Part shown: piece by piece, positions 1 through 7,940 of the stretch
Layout of the letters: every line of letters starts with the position of its first letter
Numbering within the stretch: position 1 is the first letter of the stretch
Assembly: GCA_042088665.1 (NCBI GenBank)
Contig: JBELMB010000001.1
Location: 1 to 64,000 of the forward strand
Length of the DNA stretch: 64,000 bases
Source of the DNA: JBELMB01 sp042088665
GTDB lineage: Bacteria > Pseudomonadota > Alphaproteobacteria > Rhodobacterales > Rhodobacteraceae
Direction: 5' to 3'
Position numbers and translations under genes: made by a program
Notes under the pieces: generated by a model
Databases searched by the model: none
What the model was told of the DNA's origin: nothing
The model's input: the letters and a program-made list of their open reading frames with translations, nothing else

Positions 1-40
1 CAAGCGTGCCATCCACCCAGGCGGGGATCATGATCGTCAT
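1..40 (-). CDS. idi: Isopentenyl-diphosphate delta-isomerase, 5' fragment
   Basis: Only the first 13 codons are inside the window; the gene continues past the left edge. The peptide reads MTIMIPAWVDGTL, which resembles the remembered N-terminus of Rhodobacter-type Idi proteins (a Met-x-Pro-Ala-Trp-Val-x-Gly-x-Leu pattern). Its ATG overlaps the TGA of bchP as ATGA, so the two are translationally coupled. Idi interconverts isopentenyl and dimethylallyl diphosphate, precursors of the carotenoids and of the bacteriochlorophyll tail. The identification rests on a short stretch plus position: idi follows bchP in Rhodobacter clusters. Confidence 0.7.
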   Translation of the reverse strand, partial: MTIMIPAWVDGTL

Positions 41-1224
41 GTGTGTTTCGGTCCTACCAGCCCGGTCAGGTGCATCATGTTCTTGAAACCGATCTTTATG
101 TGCGCCAACGGACGCGCCTTGACCAGTTTCTTGTTCATGTAAGCTTCGAACGTCAGTCGCTGCACGTCAATATCATGACACAGGCTGACGAAACGTTCAC
201 GCCGGTCATCGGACCGATAATAGGCGTCCTGCATCTGGCCCAACACGCGGAAGACTGTCCGGTGCTCGCGCATGAACAACTTGCGCGCCAAAGCCAGCTT
301 GTTGACCTTGCCGGTGGCAAGCGTCGCCGCGGCTGCCGTGGCCGCCACGCGTCCGCCAATCATCGCGTAGTAGATGCCCTCGCCAGAACTCGGCGCCACG
401 ACGCCTGCCGCATCACCGGCCAGCACCACGTCCTGCCCATTGTCCCATTTCTTCAACGGTTTCAACGGGATCGGCGCGCCTTCCTTGCGCAGGGTCTCGC
501 AATCGGTCAGCCCGGAGGACGCGCGCAACGCGGCGGTCGCATCCTTCAGGTCCACGGATTTCACATAGGTTCCCATGCCGACAGAGGTCGTCTTGCCATG
601 CGGGAAGACCCAGCCATAGAAGTCGGGCGAGATCGCTCCATCGTAGATCACGTCGCAGCGTTCCGGATCATAGACATCGGTCTTTTCCGGGGCGGCGATG
701 ATCTCGTGGTAGGCAAAGACGAGGGGCGTCTTGCCGCCCCCGGGAATCTCCTGCTCCGCCACTTTTGACCGTGCTCCGTCAGCGCCAATGATCAGCCGGG
801 TTTCCAGCCGCCGCTCTTCGGCGCTTTCCTTGTCACGGTAAACGACAAAGCGCTGCGCGCCTTCGCGCTCGATCCGCAGGTAGGTGCCGGTGAACCGTTC
901 CGCACCGGCGACCTCGGCACGGGCGCGCAGGTAGGGATCGAAATCCTTGCGGTCCACCATGCCGACAAAGCCGTTCTCGATCGGGATGTCGACCTTGCGC
1001 CCCGTGGGCGAGACCATGCGCGCGGTTGTGATCTTGGCGATCAACTGCGCGTCGGGGATCTGGAAGTCCTCGATCAGGCGCGGCGGGATGGCGCCTCCGC
1101 AGGGCTTGATCCGCCCTTCGCGATCCAGAAGTGCCACGGAATGCCCGGACCGGGCCAGATCTTCGGCTGCGGTTGCACCGGACGGGCCGCCCCCAATGAC
1201 TACGACGTCAAACATATTGGTCAC
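37..1224 (-). CDS. bchP: Geranylgeranyl diphosphate/bacteriochlorophyll reductase
   Basis: A 395-residue flavoprotein that reduces the geranylgeranyl tail of bacteriochlorophyll a to phytyl, using NADPH, at the membrane. The dinucleotide-binding GGGPSG lies at residues 11-16, followed by the family-typical CGGAIPP segment near residue 43. A second FAD-contact motif, LAGDAAG, lies near residue 271. Length is normal for BchP. The gene is third in a minus-strand operon bchG - pucC-like - bchP - idi; its start overlaps the end of the transporter-like gene by four bases and its stop overlaps idi. Expression probably follows the PpsR-controlled promoter upstream of bchG. Confidence 0.95.
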   Translation of the reverse strand: MTNMFDVVVIGGGPSGATAAEDLARSGHSVALLDREGRIKPCGGAIPPRLIEDFQIPDAQLIAKITTARMVSPTGRKVDIPIENGFVGMVDRKDFDPYLRARAEVAGAERFTGTYLRIEREGAQRFVVYRDKESAEERRLETRLIIGADGARSKVAEQEIPGGGKTPLVFAYHEIIAAPEKTDVYDPERCDVIYDGAISPDFYGWVFPHGKTTSVGMGTYVKSVDLKDATAALRASSGLTDCETLRKEGAPIPLKPLKKWDNGQDVVLAGDAAGVVAPSSGEGIYYAMIGGRVAATAAAATLATGKVNKLALARKLFMREHRTVFRVLGQMQDAYYRSDDRRERFVSLCHDIDVQRLTFEAYMNKKLVKARPLAHIKIGFKNMMHLTGLVGPKHT

Positions 1225-2525
1225 TCCCCTGGAACCAGGCCGGTGGTCTCGGCCTGCGGTTTGGTTTGGCCCAGCGACAGCGCCAAGAGCGCCGCCACCA
1301 GAAAGATCACGCCCTCGGCGGCGAACACCGCCCCATAAGCAAGGGCATCGGAATGAACGAGCAGTCGCATGACATCAGCAGCCGCGGTGCCCAGAAAGGA
1401 CCCAAGCCCAAAGGCAATCGCCTGCGCGGCGCCAAAGATCCCCATCCGGATCCCTTCGCGCGCCTCGTGACCATCTCGCGAGAGGCCCATCATCGCGCCG
1501 ATGGCGGCCACTGCAAAGGCGCCGTTGGCGAGCCCGAGAGTAAAGACATTAGGCGCCAGCGGCCAGGTCGCCGCCTGCGTGCCGCCATAGGCCAGCGCCA
1601 CCAGCGACAGTCCGGACAACAGGCATCCCCCTACGATCCAGACGCGGATCGGCACTTCGACCCAGCGCGCCAGCAGCGTGCCGGACAAGAGCACGGCGAG
1701 CATTCCGACCAATGCACCGGCGTGATGCATCCCGCCCAGCGCGGTGCTCTCTCCAACGGAGAGGCCAAAGACATGCCCGGCAAAGGGTTCAAGGATCAGA
1801 TCCTGAAGGTTGTAAGCGAGCATCGAGGCAAAGACGAACAGCGTGAAGGCGCGCACCCGGGTGTCATCCCAAAGCTCTTTCACCGCATCGCGGAACGACA
1901 GGTCGCGGTTCGCGCGTGGCTTGGCTGGCGCGGGCTCCCGCTCCTGTCCCCATGTGCCGAGGATGGTCAACAGCAGGGCCGCCCCTGCAACACCTGCCGT
2001 CACGGCAAAAAGCCGTTGGGCGCTGTAGGGGTCCAGCAATTGACCGGCGGTGATCCCGGTGGCGGCAAGGCCAAAGATCATCATGATCCAGACCGCGCTC
2101 CCCGCGGGGGCCTGCCGTTTTTCGCTGACCCGTGCCGCCAGCAACGCCAGCAGGTTCGTCCCACCCGCGCCAATGCCCAATCCGATCAAGACAAAGGACG
2201 GCACAGAGGCGGCAATCCCCCAGACAGTGGATCGCTCCATCAGGCCGACGGAAAACGCAGCCCCCATGGCCCCAAGGCCCAGAATCGCAACACCACCGAT
2301 GATCCAGGGCGTCCGTCGCCCACCGGCATCGGCACCATGTCCGAAATGCGGGCGCAGGAATTGCGTGCCATAATAGAGCGACACCAAAAGCCCCGGCAGG
2401 ATCGCCGGCAGGGCCAGTTCCACCACCATCACGCGGTTCATGGTTGCCGTGGTCAGCACGACGATCATCCCCAGCGCCATCTGCACGAGGCCAAGCCTGA
2501 CAATCCCGAACCAGCTGAGTGTCAT
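1221..2525 (-). CDS. PucC/Bch2-family major facilitator protein
   Basis: A polytopic membrane protein of 434 residues, rich in hydrophobic helices, of the PucC/LhaA branch of the major facilitator superfamily. It opens MTLSWFGIVRLGLVQMALGM; this family's first helix carries the NRVMVVEL-type segment, also seen here. It sits between bchG and bchP, as the Rhodobacter gene often called ORF428 or bch2 does. A role in delivering or handling bacteriochlorophyll during light-harvesting assembly is inferred from family and position. The start at 2525 is preferred to an upstream codon at 2555 because it lies one base after the bchG stop (TGACATG). Confidence 0.85.
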   Translation of the reverse strand: MTLSWFGIVRLGLVQMALGMIVVLTTATMNRVMVVELALPAILPGLLVSLYYGTQFLRPHFGHGADAGGRRTPWIIGGVAILGLGAMGAAFSVGLMERSTVWGIAASVPSFVLIGLGIGAGGTNLLALLAARVSEKRQAPAGSAVWIMMIFGLAATGITAGQLLDPYSAQRLFAVTAGVAGAALLLTILGTWGQEREPAPAKPRANRDLSFRDAVKELWDDTRVRAFTLFVFASMLAYNLQDLILEPFAGHVFGLSVGESTALGGMHHAGALVGMLAVLLSGTLLARWVEVPIRVWIVGGCLLSGLSLVALAYGGTQAATWPLAPNVFTLGLANGAFAVAAIGAMMGLSRDGHEAREGIRMGIFGAAQAIAFGLGSFLGTAAADVMRLLVHSDALAYGAVFAAEGVIFLVAALLALSLGQTKPQAETTGLVPGE

Positions 2526-2526
2526 G

Positions 2527-3432
2527 TCACATTCCTTCCAATCCGCGCAGCGCAAAAGCCGTGACCATCATGCCGGAAATATACATCAGAACGCCGGTAC
2601 CATTGTACCAGGGGGCCTTGCCCTTCGGGTCTTTCAACATGACCGACATGGCCCAGATCTGTCCTGTCGCAAGCAACCCCACCGCACCGGCGTGCAGCGG
2701 TTGCACCCAGATCACCAACAGCAGGATCACCGCGATTTGCGGTATCAGCATCACGGCGCAGGCCACCCTGGCGGCTTTCTCAGGCCCCAATGTCACCGGA
2801 AGGGAGTTGACGCCCATCTGGCTGTCACCTTCCAGGGCCTTGAAATCATTCAGTGTCATGATCCCATGCGCGCCGATACCATAGAGCAGCGCAATGACAA
2901 CAATCCGCCAGTCCGGTGCTCCGGCGCTCAACACCGCGGCGCCGGTAAACCAGGGTAGGCTTTCATAGCTCAACCCGACGAGGCCGGGTCCCCAGATGCC
3001 GGATCGCTTCATCCGCACGGGTTCTGCGGAATAGGCCCAGGCCGCCGCAACGCCGACAAGGGTTGCGCCAAATCCCCACGGACCCAGCTGCCAACCGATC
3101 AGCAGGGACAAGGCCGACATCGCCAGCGCAATCCACAATCCCCAACGCCCGGGAATCCGCCCCGAGGGGATCGGACGGTCTGGCTCGTTGATCGCATCGA
3201 CATGCCGGTCACACCAGTCATTGGCCGCCTGACTCATCCCGCAAACCACGGGACCAGCCAGGATAATGCCCAAAAGCACCATCCCCCAGGACTCCAGGAT
3301 TGCGCCGCCGACCGATACCGTGCCGCACAGGTAGGCCCACATCGGTGGAAACCAGGTGATCGGCTTGATCAACCGCAGCATGGCCGCAGGCTCAGGCGTG
3401 GTACGGGGGGTGATCTTGTGGCTGACACTCAT
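2527..3432 (-). CDS. bchG: Bacteriochlorophyll a synthase (chlorophyll prenyltransferase)
   Basis: An integral membrane UbiA-type prenyltransferase of about 301 residues that esterifies bacteriochlorophyllide a with geranylgeranyl or phytyl diphosphate. The first aspartate-rich motif NDWCDRHVDAIN is at residues 71-82, and the second, LNDFKALEGD, lies later in the protein. Several hydrophobic helices surround these motifs. The ATG at 3432 gives the usual N-terminus ending in IKPITWFPPMWAY; a GTG at 3459 would add nine residues. The PpsR-type palindrome ends one base before this ATG and no Shine-Dalgarno sequence is evident, so translation may be leaderless. First gene of the bchG - bchP - idi operon. 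Confidence 0.95.
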   Translation of the reverse strand: MSVSHKITPRTTPEPAAMLRLIKPITWFPPMWAYLCGTVSVGGAILESWGMVLLGIILAGPVVCGMSQAANDWCDRHVDAINEPDRPIPSGRIPGRWGLWIALAMSALSLLIGWQLGPWGFGATLVGVAAAWAYSAEPVRMKRSGIWGPGLVGLSYESLPWFTGAAVLSAGAPDWRIVVIALLYGIGAHGIMTLNDFKALEGDSQMGVNSLPVTLGPEKAARVACAVMLIPQIAVILLLVIWVQPLHAGAVGLLATGQIWAMSVMLKDPKGKAPWYNGTGVLMYISGMMVTAFALRGLEGM

Positions 3433-3433
3433 G

Positions 3434-3451
3434 TGTCTAGTTTGCCTGACA
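3434..3451. promoter_or_regulatory. PpsR/CrtJ-type palindrome upstream of bchG
   Basis: TGTCTAGTTTGCCTGACA matches the TGT-N12-ACA operator of the repressor PpsR/CrtJ exactly. It ends one base from the bchG ATG, so it overlaps the core promoter or the translation start. Assignment rests on the motif and on ppsR being encoded 145 bases away. Confidence 0.7.
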
Positions 3452-3509
3452 GTTGACACTCACGCAAGCTGAGTCGTCCAAAAAAACAGCCACCACAAGC
3501 CGCCTGGTC

Positions 3510-3572
3510 TTCTCTGTTTCAAAAATACTCCGGGGGAATCGCAGCCTCTGCTGCGATGGGGGCAGCGCCCCC
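3510..3572 (-). repeat. Palindromic element, copy 1 (full architecture)
   Basis: Read on the minus strand, this is hairpin GGGGGCGCTGCCCCC, then hairpin ATCGCAGC-AGAG-GCTGCGAT, then TCCCCCG and the core GAGTATTTTTGAAACAGAG(AA) at 3530-3510. It lies between the 3' end of ppsR and the start of bchG. The hairpins could also end ppsR transcription. The same architecture recurs at several loci in this window. Confidence 0.8.
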
Positions 3573-3595
3573 TGAACCGCAGCCCCAAAAGGCTG

Positions 3596-5008
3596 TCAGT
3601 CCTCGTCTTCCTTCTTCAGAAGACCGTATTTGCGCAGTTTCACGTAAAGGCTCTGCCGGGACAGTCCCAGCATCTCCGCTGCGGCTGCGCGATTGTTGCG
3701 CGTCAGTTCAACCGCAGTCTCGATGCACATCTTTTCGATGACTTCGTTGGTCTCCGCCACGATCTCTTTCAGCGTTGCAGAGCCGACAAGCTCCGCGACA
3801 TTGGTGTCCATCGCGGCGGGCCTCCCCGCTCCGTGCGACACAGAGCGGAAGGCCTCAACACGGCTGGCATCGCGAATCACGAACCCGACAGAGGGCTTGG
3901 CCCGGTTGTTCAGATGAACAACCGACATCTCGACCGGGGTCAGAGCGCCAAATTCATTCGTCAGCTTGGTGGAATAGATCCGCATATGACCGGACCGCAG
4001 GGCATTCTCCAGCACCACGCTCATGTCAATCTGGCCACGCGCCATGAAATCCCCAAGCGAACGGCCCTTCACGTCAGAGGCATTTGCGAGGTCGATCAGT
4101 TCGAGGAAAGCTTCATTGGCCGATTCAATCAGGCCCTTTGTGTCGGCAAAGACAATCGCGTCCGTGCCCTTGGTGAACAACATGTTCAGGTTCTGCGTCA
4201 GGCGGTCGTCCACCTGCTGCGGTTCGCTCTCCGGTGAAAGACGGCAAATGATCAGGCGCTCCCCTGCCGCGCGGAAAATCGTCGGCGTGATGGTCACGTC
4301 GCGCCGCGACCGTCGCGTCTGCACCACCAGCTCGGATGAAACATCGGACACCGACAGACTGACGAGGTTCTCGACAAACTCACCGCGGCGTCGATCCTTG
4401 AATTCCTGCGCCACCGGCGCGCCTGTCAATTCCTCCCGAGTGCCGCCAAGAAGGCTGGCTGCTGGTGCGTTCAGATCCTTGATCCGGCCATCCGCGGCCG
4501 AGACGAAAACAAAGGCGTCCGAGGTGCTGGCCAGCAGCATCCGGTAGCGCGCATCATATTCCCGCCGTTCTTCATAACCCCGTTCCAGCGCGATCTGCGC
4601 CTGAACCAGTTGTTGCTGTGTTTCCGCCACGTGACGCAGGTCGCGCCCAAGCAACAGAATGGAGCCGTCTTCACCCACGCGATGCACCGAATAGCGCACT
4701 GGATAGGCCCAGTTCTTGCCGTCCACGTGGTTGAGTTCCACCGGCACATCAATGCTGCCGCTGTCGGCGAACTTGGTCAGGATGTCGTCGAACTTCGGCA
4801 CCGAATCGCTGGCGAGGAAGTCACGCATCGACCGGCCGCGCCAATGGTCCAGATGCGCATTGCCATTGGAAACCACCGATTCCACTGACCCCGTGCTGGA
4901 CAGGACAAACGCAAGATCCGAGGCCGAGGCCAGAATGCCGGGCAGATACTCTGCGTCAATCATCGGCAGCAGGCCACGTGGCCATTTGGATGCATTTCCT
5001 GCCGACAT
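3596..5008 (-). CDS. ppsR: Transcriptional repressor of photosynthesis genes, PpsR/CrtJ
   Basis: A 470-residue regulator that represses bch, crt and some puc/puf genes under aerobic or light conditions. It contains an N-terminal region, PAS domains (roughly residues 20-125, 150-260 and 275-385) with a coiled-coil-like glutamine-rich stretch near 130-150, and a C-terminal Fis-type helix-turn-helix (about 425-463, ending AAAAEMLGLSRQSLYVKLRKYG). It has two cysteines, C255 and C428; these correspond to the redox-active C251 and C424 described for Rhodobacter sphaeroides PpsR. Its ATG overlaps the ppaA stop (TAATG), so the antirepressor and repressor are made together. Candidate operators occur at eight sites in this window. 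Confidence 0.97.
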   Translation of the reverse strand: MSAGNASKWPRGLLPMIDAEYLPGILASASDLAFVLSSTGSVESVVSNGNAHLDHWRGRSMRDFLASDSVPKFDDILTKFADSGSIDVPVELNHVDGKNWAYPVRYSVHRVGEDGSILLLGRDLRHVAETQQQLVQAQIALERGYEERREYDARYRMLLASTSDAFVFVSAADGRIKDLNAPAASLLGGTREELTGAPVAQEFKDRRRGEFVENLVSLSVSDVSSELVVQTRRSRRDVTITPTIFRAAGERLIICRLSPESEPQQVDDRLTQNLNMLFTKGTDAIVFADTKGLIESANEAFLELIDLANASDVKGRSLGDFMARGQIDMSVVLENALRSGHMRIYSTKLTNEFGALTPVEMSVVHLNNRAKPSVGFVIRDASRVEAFRSVSHGAGRPAAMDTNVAELVGSATLKEIVAETNEVIEKMCIETAVELTRNNRAAAAEMLGLSRQSLYVKLRKYGLLKKEDED

Positions 5009-5790
5009 TATTCAGCCACCTCTCGCATTGAATGCGACATCCCGCGGGTGACATGAGCCACCACCGTGTTGATGTCATTGGTGACCAGATCCACGCCTGT
5101 CTTGTCCTTTATACTGTCAACTTCGTGCAGCACCGGCCCGCCCAGAGCGATCACCGGCTGCACACATGCCGCTGTCCGGATGTGCTTAACGGCGCGCGCG
5201 ACAGTTTCAAGAGTCTGGATGGTCGCGCAGGAAAACAGCAGGCTGTCATAGCACCCGACGTCCAGTTTTTCGACAATCTCCCGGGGTTTTGCCTTTACCA
5301 ATGAGCAAACGGAATGCCCGGCAAGACGCAGCTGATAGATCAGAACGCTGCACCCGATCAGGTGATCCTCGCTGTCCACCGTGCACAGCATGAAACTTAG
5401 CCCGGTTTCCAACGGATTGTGCACGTCCCACTGCTCCGCGGCACCGCGCACCAACCCATGCAGCCGGGCGGACCCAAGCGACACTTCGGCGAACCCCAAC
5501 TCATTGCTGGCCCAGTGCTGACCGAGGATCGCAGCGGTCCGGGGCACACAATGCAGGATCACATCGTCACGCGCCATTCGCAGGCGCTCAGCCTCGTAAA
5601 GCACTTCCTGTTGATCATAATACGATGTGTTTGTCACATAGGTGGACAACCACATGGCAAAGCTTTCGAGGCGGGTAGCGCGGACCTGGGCCGGCATATG
5701 GTTTACACGCTCCAGCACACGGCGCGCAAAGGAAGCAGCTCGCGGGCCGCCACCTGGATGGGACAGATGTCTCCAATCCTTGCCGTGCAT
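5008..5790 (-). CDS. ppaA: Antirepressor PpaA/AerR with cobalamin-type binding domain
   Basis: A 260-residue cytoplasmic regulator. The C-terminal half is a vitamin-B12-binding-like (SCHIC) domain. Residues 141-146 read EDHLIG, a variant of the B12-binding DxHxxG motif with Glu replacing Asp and His at 143, close to the cobalamin-ligating His reported for Rhodobacter capsulatus AerR. Family members bind cobalamin or haem and modulate PpsR/CrtJ activity in response to light and oxygen. The gene directly precedes and overlaps ppsR, the standard pairing. A PpsR-type palindrome about 100 bases upstream suggests feedback control. Whether this protein binds cobalamin or haem cannot be told from sequence. 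Confidence 0.9.
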   Translation of the reverse strand: MHGKDWRHLSHPGGGPRAASFARRVLERVNHMPAQVRATRLESFAMWLSTYVTNTSYYDQQEVLYEAERLRMARDDVILHCVPRTAAILGQHWASNELGFAEVSLGSARLHGLVRGAAEQWDVHNPLETGLSFMLCTVDSEDHLIGCSVLIYQLRLAGHSVCSLVKAKPREIVEKLDVGCYDSLLFSCATIQTLETVARAVKHIRTAACVQPVIALGGPVLHEVDSIKDKTGVDLVTNDINTVVAHVTRGMSHSMREVAE

Positions 5791-5886
5791 CTAATTTTCC
5801 CCTCGCGCTCGCCAGCGATGATACAACAGACTCCGTTTGGACGCTGTTCATCCTGACGCAAACAGTGTCGAGGACTGCCCCGGAAA

Positions 5887-5904
5887 TGTCAAAGAGAATA
5901 GACA
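5887..5904. promoter_or_regulatory. PpsR/CrtJ-type palindrome, ppaA side
   Basis: TGTCAAAGAGAATAGACA is an exact TGT-N12-ACA match in the 305-base divergent spacer between ppaA-ppsR and bchF. It lies 97 bases upstream of the ppaA start. It could mediate autoregulation of ppaA-ppsR or act with the bchF-proximal site 140 bases away. Confidence 0.6.
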
Positions 5905-6026
5905 GAAATCTCGAAATCGACATGTCTCCGCCGAGGTAAAAATTTTTCCTTATTAAAAACAATAACTCACGAGACACTTTTTTTGAACTGTCAGTTTTGC
6001 AACTGCACGACCTGTCAGCTTGACAC

Positions 6027-6044
6027 TGTAAATTTGGATTGACA
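6027..6044. promoter_or_regulatory. PpsR/CrtJ-type palindrome at the bchF promoter
   Basis: TGTAAATTTGGATTGACA is an exact TGT-N12-ACA match. Its right end contributes TTGACA (6039-6044), a good sigma-70 -35 hexamer, and TATCCT at 6063-6068 is a possible -10 with an 18-base spacer. Binding would block this promoter. The predicted leader is about 20 bases before the bchF ATG at 6096. An imperfect copy (TGT-N12-GTA) overlaps it on the left at 6013-6030. Confidence 0.7.
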
Positions 6045-6095
6045 CTTTGTGAACCGCCCTCATATCCTCGATCCAGGAACGAAAGGGAGTCGGTC

Positions 6096-6638
6096 ATGGT
6101 CAACCAGGGCGGGGGAATGCAAGCCTACCCAGGCACGCGCGCTGCACATGCGCCGCAAGGGCTGTATACGCCCGAGCAGCGCGCACGGCGTGATGCGACG
6201 GTATGGACCCTCGTGCAAGGCATTCTGGCACCGTTGCAGTTCCTCGTGTTCCTTGTCTCATTGGCGCTGGTTCTGCGCTACCTTGCATGGGGGGATGGCT
6301 ATACGGCAGCCACGGTCTCCATCGTGGTCAAGACCGGGGTGCTCTACCTCATCATGGTGACCGGCGCGATCTGGGAAAAGGTCGTCTTTGGACAGTACCT
6401 CCTCGCGCCTGCCTTCTTCTGGGAAGACGTCGTCAGCTTTCTCGTTATCGCCTTGCATACATTGTATATTTACGGGCTGATCACAGGCCGGATCGCCCCC
6501 GACACGCTGATGTACATCGCGCTGGCGGCCTATCTCGTCTACGTCATCAACGCCGCCCAGTTCCTGTGGAAGCTGCGTATGGCACGGCTCCAGTCGTCCC
6601 GCCTCCAATCCGAACACGAAGGGGAGGTGCCGGCATGA
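6096..6638 (+). CDS. bchF: 3-vinyl bacteriochlorophyllide hydratase
   Basis: A 180-residue membrane protein with about four hydrophobic helices that hydrates the C3 vinyl group of (bacterio)chlorophyllide, an early step towards the 3-acetyl group of BChl a. The internal sequence YLAWGDGYTAATVSIVVKTG and the AIWEKVVFGQYL segment match the remembered BchF pattern. The ATG at 6096 is chosen because AAAGGGAG lies six bases upstream; an upstream in-frame start at 6039 would fall inside the promoter. It heads a long plus-strand operon and overlaps bchN by ATGA. Confidence 0.92.
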   Translation: MVNQGGGMQAYPGTRAAHAPQGLYTPEQRARRDATVWTLVQGILAPLQFLVFLVSLALVLRYLAWGDGYTAATVSIVVKTGVLYLIMVTGAIWEKVVFGQYLLAPAFFWEDVVSFLVIALHTLYIYGLITGRIAPDTLMYIALAAYLVYVINAAQFLWKLRMARLQSSRLQSEHEGEVPA

Positions 6639-7900
6639 GCGCCACAGGTTGCCAGAACGCGCCCATCCTGAGGGAGCGCGGACAACGCGAAGTCTTCTGC
6701 GGTCTGACGTCGATCATCTGGCTGCACCGCAAGATGCAGGACGCCTTCTTTCTGGTCGTCGGATCGCGCACCTGCGCGCATCTGCTGCAAAGCGCCGCCG
6801 GAGTCATGATCTTTGCCGAACCTCGCTTTGGCACGGCGATTCTGGAGGAAACGGACCTGGCCGGAATGGCCGATGCGCAAGACGAACTTGACAGAGAAGT
6901 CGCAAGGCTGCTGTCACGCCGTTCTGACATCCGTCAACTTTTCCTCGTTGGGTCCTGCCCGTCCGAAGTGATCAAGCTGGACCTCGAAAAAGCGGCTGAG
7001 CGTCTGACGCAGCAATATGCACCCCATGTAAGGGTGATAAATTTCTCCGGTTCGGGGATCGAGACGACCTTCACGCAGGGCGAAGATGCCTGCCTCGCGG
7101 CCATGGTGCCGACGCTGCCCGACACACAGGACCGTCAGTTGCTGGTAGCAGGCGCATTGCCGGACGTGGTGCAGGACCAGATGCTGGGTCTTCTGTCGGA
7201 CCTCGGCGTAGGGCCTGTCACGGTGCTGCCTGCTGCGCGCGCCGATGATCCTGTGGCGGTTGGCCCGAACACCGTCTTTGCGCTGACCCAACCGTTTCTG
7301 GGTGACACCCACGCAGCGCTCAACCGTCGTGGTGCCCGCCATATCGCGGCCCCTTTCCCCTTTGGCGAAGAGGGCACAACTGCCTGGCTTCAGGCCATAG
7401 CGCAGGAATTCAATGTCCCTGCGGACCGTTTTGCCGAAGTCACCGATGCGCCCCGCGCCCGCGCCCGCCGCGCCGTCGCGCAGGCCGCCGAAGCGCTGCA
7501 AGAGAAATCCGTCTTCTTCTTCCCGGACAGCCAGCTGGAAATACCGCTGGCCCGTTTCCTGACGCGGGAATGTGGCATGACGGCCATCGAGGTCGGCGCG
7601 CCTTACATTCACAAGCAACTCGTCGGTCCCGATATGGCGATGATGTCCGATGGCCCGATCTTTTCCGAAGGTCAGGACGTCGATCTGCAACTGGACCGCG
7701 TCCTCGCGGCACAACCGGATCTGACGGTCTGCGGTCTGGGCCTCGCCAACCCGCTCGAAGCGGAAGGGCTGACCACGAAGTGGGCGATCGAGCTCGTCTT
7801 CACGCCGGTGCATTTCTACGAACAGGCCGGTGATCTGGCAGGCCTCTTCTCCCGTCCCGTCCGCCGCCGCGCGCTTTTGCGGCTGGAGGCGGCGGAATGA
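6635..7900 (+). CDS. bchN: Light-independent protochlorophyllide reductase subunit N
   Basis: A 421-residue subunit of dark-operative protochlorophyllide oxidoreductase, which reduces the D ring of protochlorophyllide. BchN and BchB form the NifDK-like catalytic heterotetramer, fed electrons by BchL. The three cysteines that hold the NB cluster are visible at C22 (FCGLTS), C47 (SRTCAHL) and C108 (GSCPSE), all shifted by four from the described Rhodobacter capsulatus residues. The ATG overlaps the bchF stop (ATGA). The C-terminus is rich in arginine and leucine, and a copy of the dispersed repeat follows before bchB. Confidence 0.96.
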   Translation: MSATGCQNAPILRERGQREVFCGLTSIIWLHRKMQDAFFLVVGSRTCAHLLQSAAGVMIFAEPRFGTAILEETDLAGMADAQDELDREVARLLSRRSDIRQLFLVGSCPSEVIKLDLEKAAERLTQQYAPHVRVINFSGSGIETTFTQGEDACLAAMVPTLPDTQDRQLLVAGALPDVVQDQMLGLLSDLGVGPVTVLPAARADDPVAVGPNTVFALTQPFLGDTHAALNRRGARHIAAPFPFGEEGTTAWLQAIAQEFNVPADRFAEVTDAPRARARRAVAQAAEALQEKSVFFFPDSQLEIPLARFLTRECGMTAIEVGAPYIHKQLVGPDMAMMSDGPIFSEGQDVDLQLDRVLAAQPDLTVCGLGLANPLEAEGLTTKWAIELVFTPVHFYEQAGDLAGLFSRPVRRRALLRLEAAE

Positions 7901-7903
7901 GGT

Positions 7904-7924
7904 TTCTCTGTTTCAAAAATACTC
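7904..7924 (-). repeat. Palindromic element, core-only copy 2
   Basis: The reverse complement of the 21-base core (GAGTATTTTTGAAACAGAG...) fills most of the 40-base spacer between bchN and bchB, starting four bases after the bchN stop. The flanking G/C hairpins seen in full copies are absent. It lies inside a transcribed operon and so is part of the mRNA. Confidence 0.8.
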
Positions 7925-7940
7925 ACTACCGGAGCCAGCC

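Noticed and set aside
1266..2564. A 432-codon plus-strand frame opposite the PucC-like gene
   Set aside because: The composition (H/Q/R-rich) is typical of a shadow frame; the minus-strand protein has clear family features.
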